Assembly: GCA_964393185.1 (NCBI GenBank)
Contig: CAYMSO010000002.1
Location: 1 to 64,000 of the forward strand
Direction: 5' to 3'
DNA: 64,000 nucleotides
From: CAYMSO01 sp964393185
GTDB lineage: Bacteria > Patescibacteriota > Dojkabacteria > J137
A program made the position numbers and the translations under genes. The notes beneath the pieces are model-generated. The model was not told where the DNA came from and searched no databases. It worked only from the letters and a program-made list of their open reading frames with translations. Positions 58,901 through 64,000 of the stretch are shown piece after piece. Each line of letters starts with the position of its first letter. Positions within the stretch are counted from its first letter, which is position 1.

Positions 58901-61396
58901 ATGAATATATCAGATCTATTTTCTAACAGAACTAATGACGCTTTGCAAAAAGCAATCCAATTAACAATCGAGAAAAAACAAAGAGCAGTAGATACAGAGC
59001 ATATTTTATATGCACTTACAGAAGACACCATAGTAATGAATAGAATTTTTAAAGAATTAGGAATCAAGACAGATGAATTAAGAAATGTGATTGAAAAGCA
59101 AATTTTTGAAGGCACATATACAACTTCTCAACCAACATTTAGTCCAAGAGCTCATCAAGTGATTCAACTAGCTTATCAAGAATCTTTAGATTTAAATCAT
59201 AATTATATCGGTACAGAACATATTTTTTTAGGATTAATTAGAGAACAGGAAGGACTGGCGGCTCAAATATTACGAAAATATGCAATAACTCATCCCCAGG
59301 CTCGGCAAGCCGTTGTCAAAATTGTTGGTGAAGGAGATAAGGAGGGAAAGTCTGTTTCTGGAGACTCAGAAACTCCAACTCTAAACGAGTTTACAAAAGA
59401 TCTTACAGATCTAGCACGGGAAAATAAAATTGATCCAGTAATAGGCCGCGACGAAGAAATCACTAGAGTTATAGAAATCTTGTCTAGAAGAAAAAAGAAT
59501 AATCCAGTTTTGATCGGAGAACCCGGAGTCGGAAAAACTGCAATCGCCGAAGGTTTAGCTCACAGAATTATTAATGGACAGGTTCCAGATATTTTAAAAG
59601 ATAAAAAGCTTAAATCATTAGATTTGACCTCCATGGTGGCAGGTTCAAAATTTAGAGGTGAATTTGAAGAACGTGCAAAGAAATTAATTGAGGAATTACA
59701 AAAAGTCGAAAGGTCTGTAATTTTGTTTATAGATGAATTACATACTATAGTTGGTTCTGGTGCTCAGCAAGGAGAATTGGACTTTTCTAATATTATCAAA
59801 CCTGCATTGGCTAGGGGAGAGCTTCAGGTAATCGGAGCCACTACACTAAATGAATATCAAAAATATATAGAGAAAGATGCAGCACTAGAAAGAAGATTCC
59901 AGCCGGTTTTTGTAGAAGAGCCTACAGTAGATCAAAGTATTCTTATTCTAAAAGGAATTAAAGAAAGATACGAAGCTCACCACAAATTAAAAATTAATGA
60001 CGACGCACTAGAGGCGGCTGCAAAACTTTCTCATAGATATGTAAAAAACAGATTCTTGCCAGACAAAGCAATAGATGTATTGGACGAGGCAGCAAGCAGA
60101 GTAAGACTTAATTTTTCTAGCGAACCTTTAGAATTAAGAAATCTTAAAAATGAAGTGTCAAAACTTGAGGCCGAAAGAGAATCATTAACACGAGCTGGGC
60201 AACACAAAGAAGCTGCAGAAATTAAAGTAAACATAGAAAAATTAAAAGAGGAAATGAAACCTCTAGAAGATGAGTGGTTAAGAAAAAGGGGAACAGGAAC
60301 ACCAGAGGTTAAGGTTCAAGATATTCACGAAGTTATTTCTAGAATGACAGGCGTGCCTGTTACAGAACTGAACGAGGAAGAAAAAGATAAACTATTACAT
60401 CTAGAAGATAAATTACATCAAAGAATAATCGGACAAAATGAAGCAGTTAGGCTTGTAGCACAAGCAATAAAAAGATCAAGAACAGGTTTGAAAGATCCTA
60501 AAAGACCAATTGCATCTTTTATATTCCTTGGACCAACTGGTGTTGGGAAAACTGAACTAGCAAAGGCACTAGCTGAACTTATGTTTGGAGATGATGATGC
60601 AATGATCAGACTAGACATGAGTGAATATATGGAAAAATTTGCAGTCACCCGACTAATCGGAGCTCCTCCAGGCTACGTGGGATATGAAGAAGGTGGGCAA
60701 TTAACCGAAAAAGTTAGACGAAAACCCTACAGCGTAATACTTCTGGATGAGATAGAAAAAGCACATCCCGATGTTTTTAATATCCTGCTTCAGGTCCTCG
60801 ATGATGGAAAACTTACAGATGGAAAAGGCAGAGTAGTTGATTTTAAAAACACTATTATAATTGCTACAAGCAATATAGGTTCAGATCTGATATTAGCATC
60901 ATTGGGAGCCACAGAAGTGTCAGACATGCTAGATTCTATTAGACCTAAAGAAGCTGATACTGGGTTAATCAAATTGAAAAAAGCTAAGGATATGGTTCCT
61001 AGTCAGACTAAAATAAAGGACGAAATATTTGCAATGCTTCAGAAATTTTTTAGACCTGAATTTTTAAATAGACTCGACGAAATAATTATGTTCCATGGAT
61101 TAAGAACACAGGAAATAGAACAAATTGTACGATTAGTACTTCAAGACACAAAAGCATTATTGAAGGAGCAAAATATAGACATAGAATTTGATAATTCAGT
61201 AGTGAATGAAATAGTAAGAGTCGGTTATAATCCACAATTTGGGGCTAGACCTATCAAAAGAGCAGTCCAAAGAGAAATCGATAATTTGATTGCTCAGAAA
61301 ATGCTAGAAAACGAAATCAAACCAGGAGATAAAATAAAATTAAGCTTTAAAGGTAACAAGTTTATAGTAACTACTTTAGAAAAAACTAAAGAGTAA
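58901..61396 (+). CDS. clpC: ClpC-type AAA+ ATPase chaperone
   Basis: The hexameric unfoldase feeds substrates to ClpP. The 831-residue protein has an N-terminal Clp_N double repeat (about 1-145, FSNRTNDALQKAIQLTIEKK), a first AAA+ module with GEPGVGKTAIAEG (about 206) and VILFIDELHTIVGSG, a short ClpC-type coiled middle (about 410-455, ESLTRAGQHKEAAEIKVNIE) and a second AAA+ module with GPTGVGKTELAKA (about 543) and the VILLDEIEKAHPDVFN Walker B. The middle is too short for ClpB. No clpP is in the window. Preceded by a CIRCE-like operator. Confidence 0.95.
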   Translation: MNISDLFSNRTNDALQKAIQLTIEKKQRAVDTEHILYALTEDTIVMNRIFKELGIKTDELRNVIEKQIFEGTYTTSQPTFSPRAHQVIQLAYQESLDLNHNYIGTEHIFLGLIREQEGLAAQILRKYAITHPQARQAVVKIVGEGDKEGKSVSGDSETPTLNEFTKDLTDLARENKIDPVIGRDEEITRVIEILSRRKKNNPVLIGEPGVGKTAIAEGLAHRIINGQVPDILKDKKLKSLDLTSMVAGSKFRGEFEERAKKLIEELQKVERSVILFIDELHTIVGSGAQQGELDFSNIIKPALARGELQVIGATTLNEYQKYIEKDAALERRFQPVFVEEPTVDQSILILKGIKERYEAHHKLKINDDALEAAAKLSHRYVKNRFLPDKAIDVLDEAASRVRLNFSSEPLELRNLKNEVSKLEAERESLTRAGQHKEAAEIKVNIEKLKEEMKPLEDEWLRKRGTGTPEVKVQDIHEVISRMTGVPVTELNEEEKDKLLHLEDKLHQRIIGQNEAVRLVAQAIKRSRTGLKDPKRPIASFIFLGPTGVGKTELAKALAELMFGDDDAMIRLDMSEYMEKFAVTRLIGAPPGYVGYEEGGQLTEKVRRKPYSVILLDEIEKAHPDVFNILLQVLDDGKLTDGKGRVVDFKNTIIIATSNIGSDLILASLGATEVSDMLDSIRPKEADTGLIKLKKAKDMVPSQTKIKDEIFAMLQKFFRPEFLNRLDEIIMFHGLRTQEIEQIVRLVLQDTKALLKEQNIDIEFDNSVVNEIVRVGYNPQFGARPIKRAVQREIDNLIAQKMLENEIKPGDKIKLSFKGNKFIVTTLEKTKE

Positions 61397-61461
61397 ATAT
61401 TACTAAGTACACTTTTTGATTCAACGCCCAAGCTAAGCGCATGGCAGTTGAATTACTCAAA

Positions 61462-61553
61462 ACCGATAACTCATAACCCATAACTCACAACCCATAACCC
61501 ATAGCCCATAGCCCATAGCCCATAGCCCATAGCCCATAGCCCATCATAGCCCA
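61462..61553. repeat. CCCATAG heptanucleotide tandem repeat
   Basis: About 90 bases of CCCATAA/CCCATAG units, with at least six consecutive exact CCCATAG copies around 61499-61540. It lies between clpC and the next gene and resembles the other minisatellites in composition. No gene is supported here. Confidence 0.92.
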
Positions 61554-61605
61554 AGTTGCTCAGCTTTGATCAATCAGTTAAAATACTTAATTAACATTAA
61601 AAAGT

Positions 61606-62160
61606 ATGGCAAAAGTAGTGGCGATTTGCGGCATGGCAGGCTCAGGAAAGTCTGAAGTCTCTCAAATGTTCGAAAACAGTGGATTTATAAGAATGCATTT
61701 AGGAGTAACAGAAATGGCTATGGAAAAATTTGGAAAAACCTCCGAAGAAATCGAATCCAGATTGAGAGTAGAGGTAAGAGAAAAATTTGGTATGGCAGCC
61801 ATGGTTTTAATTAAAATGGATGTAATAAAAGAACTTTACAACAATGACCAGAACATAGTTATAGACAACATGTATAGTTGGAGTGAGTATAAAGTTTTGA
61901 AAGAGCAATTCAAAGATGATTTTATTTCCATTGCTATTCATGCATCTCCTAAAACTAGATACAACAGACTTGCACAAAGAAGTGATGGCAGGGATTACTC
62001 AGACATAAGTTTGTCACAAAAAAGAGATTATTCAGAAATAGAAAAAGTAGAAAAAGGTGGGCCAATAGCTATGGCTGATTATCACATAGTCAATGAAAAT
62101 ATTACCCTGGAAGAATTGAAAACAAAAACAGAACAAATAATTAACAACTTAAAATCTTAA
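61606..62160 (+). CDS. P-loop kinase-like protein (UPF0200/dephospho-CoA-kinase-like)
   Basis: The 184-residue protein has a Walker A VAICGMAGSGKSEVSQMF (about 5-22), MHLGVTEMAMEK, the NIVIDNMYSWSEYKVLKEQF core, IAIHASPKTRYNRLAQRSDG (about 124-143) and ADYHIVNEN. The HASPKTR and ALADYxIVNE-type words are those of archaeal UPF0200/AAA_18 kinase-like proteins, distant relatives of dephospho-CoA kinase. The substrate is unknown. Two genes follow closely, beginning 9 bases downstream. Confidence 0.78.
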   Translation: MAKVVAICGMAGSGKSEVSQMFENSGFIRMHLGVTEMAMEKFGKTSEEIESRLRVEVREKFGMAAMVLIKMDVIKELYNNDQNIVIDNMYSWSEYKVLKEQFKDDFISIAIHASPKTRYNRLAQRSDGRDYSDISLSQKRDYSEIEKVEKGGPIAMADYHIVNENITLEELKTKTEQIINNLKS

Positions 62161-62169
62161 ATATTTATT

Positions 62170-62574
62170 TTGACACCTAGAGCAGTTGGAATAATCATAG
62201 AAAATAAAAAAGGAGAAATACTTCTTCTTAAAAGATCTGCAAATGTTGATCATGAACAAGGAAAATGGGAAAACATAGGTGGAAAAGTAGAAGAAAATGA
62301 GAACTTTGAACAAGCCGCACATAGGGAAGTAATGGAAGAACTTGGGTGCAAAATTGGTGACTTAGAACTATTACACGAATATACACCTCAGGAGACAGGT
62401 AAATATCAGATCCAGTTGTTTAAGACCAATATTATAGGTACACCAGAAATTAAAGAACCGAGTATGTGCGATCAAATCGGATGGTTTAGCAAAAAAGAAT
62501 TAAAGAACTTGGACCTAGCAAAGTATACACAGTCTGACTTTAAGTTTTTAGGATGGATTGCCAATGGAATCTAA
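62170..62574 (+). CDS. NUDIX hydrolase
   Basis: A TTG start gives MTPRAVGIIIENKKGEILLL and 134 residues. The Nudix box GGKVEENENFEQAAHREVME followed by ELG is complete. QETGKYQIQLFKTNIIG and the Trp-Phe-rich end are typical of MutT-like dNTP or ADP-sugar hydrolases. It overlaps the next gene by 17 bases and follows the kinase-like gene by 9. Confidence 0.88.
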   Translation: MTPRAVGIIIENKKGEILLLKRSANVDHEQGKWENIGGKVEENENFEQAAHREVMEELGCKIGDLELLHEYTPQETGKYQIQLFKTNIIGTPEIKEPSMCDQIGWFSKKELKNLDLAKYTQSDFKFLGWIANGI

Positions 62575-63871
62575 ACATGAAGACAGAAATGATCTTGAAG
62601 ATTCGCCAGTAAATTCTGGAAAAAATCTGCTTGGAAAAATAAAAGTATCCAGGAGAAATTTTGGTAGGTTAACTCTGGGTGGACTTGTTTCTGCCATCGC
62701 GGATCAACTTGTTCTTGATGGACTTGGAGGAAGATATGTAGAACTCCTGCTTACCAATCCAACTTTTAGAAAAAAATTAATAGAGTCTATAACTTCTGGT
62801 GAGTATAAAGAAGATATTAGAGATGTGATTGAAAGTAATTTTGGCAAAATTCAAAAAGCTATAAATTTAGGAAATAAATTAGAAGACATTAAAGACCCTT
62901 TTTTAGGAAATTGTTTTGATAAAGTGGAATTTTATAAAATTAATGGTAGACTACCTGAATACCGCGAACAAATTATGTTCGTAGCTGAGTTAGGCAAGTC
63001 ACTTCCTGTAAGTAGTGAAGTTGTAGAAATTGAAGGAAAACTCTACGGTAGCTTTACCAAAACTGTACAAAAAATTCCGTATCCAGTAATTACCTTACCT
63101 GGCCCACCAGTAACACCAGGTACATTACCAACAAATATTACAGAATCTTACTACAAACTTAACAAAGATAAACCGCTTCAGAAGTTTAATGGTGAGGGAT
63201 TTGTTGGTGATGGTGGTATCTATATCAATGGAAAAGGAGGCTTATTAGTTGTAACTTACGATGAGATGCAGGAAATAATACAAAATCCTGGCGATACCCT
63301 AGCCCTAGAAGGATACGGCTTTACATACAATTCCTCAACAAGCCAAGAGGAGTTTTTAGCTCAGATTGATACATCAGAAATTCTTTCGCAGAAATTGCTA
63401 AGCAATTTAGTAGCTTACAATAGCTTTTTAGTGACTTTTTACACCCAAAATAACGAGTTTAGAACATGTGTATTTTCTAGTTATACAGGATTCGATAGCG
63501 AAAGTGGACAAATTCGAGGTGCATTCGGTCAGGATACACTTTGGACAATAAGAGATATGCTTCAAATGATAGACAATTATAAAGGGCTTCATCCAGAATT
63601 TGTAGAATCTACAATGCTAGTTCCCGATGCAGGATCAAGAGATAATTTAATGAGTTCTTATGGTCTGCCTATTGAAGAATTAAAGCAACTTCAAGAAAAA
63701 CATGGCATCCGGCTTTTTAGTCCTGGTGGAATCAATGGCACAGACTATATTACCGAAGATTTGGCAAAGAAAATTGGATCTAATGCTTACAGAACTTTTG
63801 GTGACCATTTCTTTCAATTACCAAAACCCAAACGAGTAATGATAGTGGCAACAGCATCAAATAATTTTTAA
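62558..63871 (+). CDS. Secreted hypothetical protein with Tat-like signal
   Basis: The 437-residue protein has, at about 31-55, SRRNFGRLTLGGLVSAIADQ, an RR motif before a modest hydrophobic stretch that resembles a twin-arginine signal. The rest is soluble; the latter half includes GGIYINGKGGLLVV, FYTQNNEFRTCVFSS and QDTLWTIRDMLQMIDNYKGL. This order faintly recalls phosphodiester glycosidases, but the conserved DGG loop is not obvious, so I leave it unassigned. It overlaps the NUDIX gene by 17 bases. Confidence 0.55.
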   Translation: MPMESKHEDRNDLEDSPVNSGKNLLGKIKVSRRNFGRLTLGGLVSAIADQLVLDGLGGRYVELLLTNPTFRKKLIESITSGEYKEDIRDVIESNFGKIQKAINLGNKLEDIKDPFLGNCFDKVEFYKINGRLPEYREQIMFVAELGKSLPVSSEVVEIEGKLYGSFTKTVQKIPYPVITLPGPPVTPGTLPTNITESYYKLNKDKPLQKFNGEGFVGDGGIYINGKGGLLVVTYDEMQEIIQNPGDTLALEGYGFTYNSSTSQEEFLAQIDTSEILSQKLLSNLVAYNSFLVTFYTQNNEFRTCVFSSYTGFDSESGQIRGAFGQDTLWTIRDMLQMIDNYKGLHPEFVESTMLVPDAGSRDNLMSSYGLPIEELKQLQEKHGIRLFSPGGINGTDYITEDLAKKIGSNAYRTFGDHFFQLPKPKRVMIVATASNNF

Positions 63872-63919
63872 TTTTAAATTACGAATAAACCATGTAAATG
63901 GTTTGAGGCATAATTTAAA

Positions 63920-64000
63920 NNNNNNNNNNNNNNNNNNNNNNNNNNNNNNNNNNNNNNNNNNNNNNNNNNNNNNNNNNNNNNNNNNNNNNNNNNNNNNNNN
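63920..64000. other. Assembly gap (N run)
   Basis: Eighty-one unknown bases close the window. The 48 bases between the last gene and the gap contain a short inverted repeat (CCATGTAAATGG) that could be the start of a terminator. Confidence 1.

Noticed and set aside
61462..61553. Possible CRISPR or telomere-like array
   Set aside because: Units are 7 bases with no spacers, and no cas genes are present; it is a plain tandem repeat.
1..64000. Recoding of UGA as glycine, as in some candidate phyla
   Set aside because: TGA ends genes at sensible places (for example prmC) and no conserved protein needs it read through.

Overview
The window is AT-rich (visibly about two-thirds A+T), densely coded on both strands, and uses the standard genetic code with TGA as a stop. 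Small divergent housekeeping genes, a lone GT51 peptidoglycan glycosyltransferase, the fusion architectures and many short unrecognised proteins suggest a Candidate Phyla Radiation (Patescibacteria) genome. That placement is inference: no rRNA is present, and I would not name a phylum. The last 81 positions are an assembly gap (N).

Layout. 1-2.0 kb (minus): nucleotide and polyphosphate housekeeping genes (two CYTH proteins, a YjjX-type NTPase, a NUDIX hydrolase). 2.0-7.2 kb (minus): a tightly overlapping seven-gene operon with an M20 hydrolase, an Ldh2-type oxidoreductase, a PLP aminotransferase, a HAD-like protein and three unknowns, which looks like a small-molecule pathway. 7.2-7.3 kb (plus): a compact promoter-to-terminator unit that is probably a small RNA. 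7.4-9.6 kb (minus): a queuosine-salvage-like glycosidase with a methyltransferase and a deoxyribosyltransferase-like protein. 9.7-10.5 kb: gene remnants and tRNA-Glu. 10.5-20.2 kb: aspartase, a CsoR copper locus with an HMA/UreH-like/cupredoxin protein whose reading frame is broken at an A7 run, an Ada-like repair protein, DHH phosphoesterase, GT51, M16 peptidase, a third CYTH protein and an arginyltransferase-like protein. 20.5-30.5 kb: an FtsX-ectodomain-only protein, LysRS fused to a DUF2000 domain, HD protein, MiaA, MgtC-like protein, and GlyRS behind a short T-box leader. 30.6-36.1 kb: SerRS, nitroreductase, PGK, a lysozyme-like protein, RNase HI and HPF.

36.2-44.4 kb is the most striking accessory region. 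Two related secreted DUF4874/DUF4832 glycosidase-like proteins carry Myxo-type cysteine-rich repeats, one ending in a dockerin-like module. Next is a membrane-anchored protein with a cohesin-like domain, five of the same repeats and its own dockerin-like end. Immediately downstream is an ECF sigma factor fused through a membrane helix to a roughly 550-residue ectodomain. Together they read as a minimal cellulosome-like surface assembly with a possible built-in transmembrane regulator.

44.4-50 kb: PrmC, Hsp20 behind a CIRCE variant, and a DAHP synthase preceded by two tandem ribosome-mediated attenuators whose leader peptides are runs of Phe and Tyr, then a Fur-family regulator and small membrane or secreted unknowns. 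50-64 kb: tRNA-Ser with a partial flanking duplication, GluRS, a response regulator, an 1846-residue surface protein with cell-wall hydrolase-like modules, ClpC behind the same CIRCE variant, a UPF0200-like P-loop protein, a NUDIX hydrolase and an unknown secreted protein.

Regulation is unusually readable here: a T-box, two attenuators, two CIRCE-like sites, a CsoR operator, a Fur-type palindrome, and several TATAAT boxes 4-6 bases from the start codon, which imply leaderless mRNAs.
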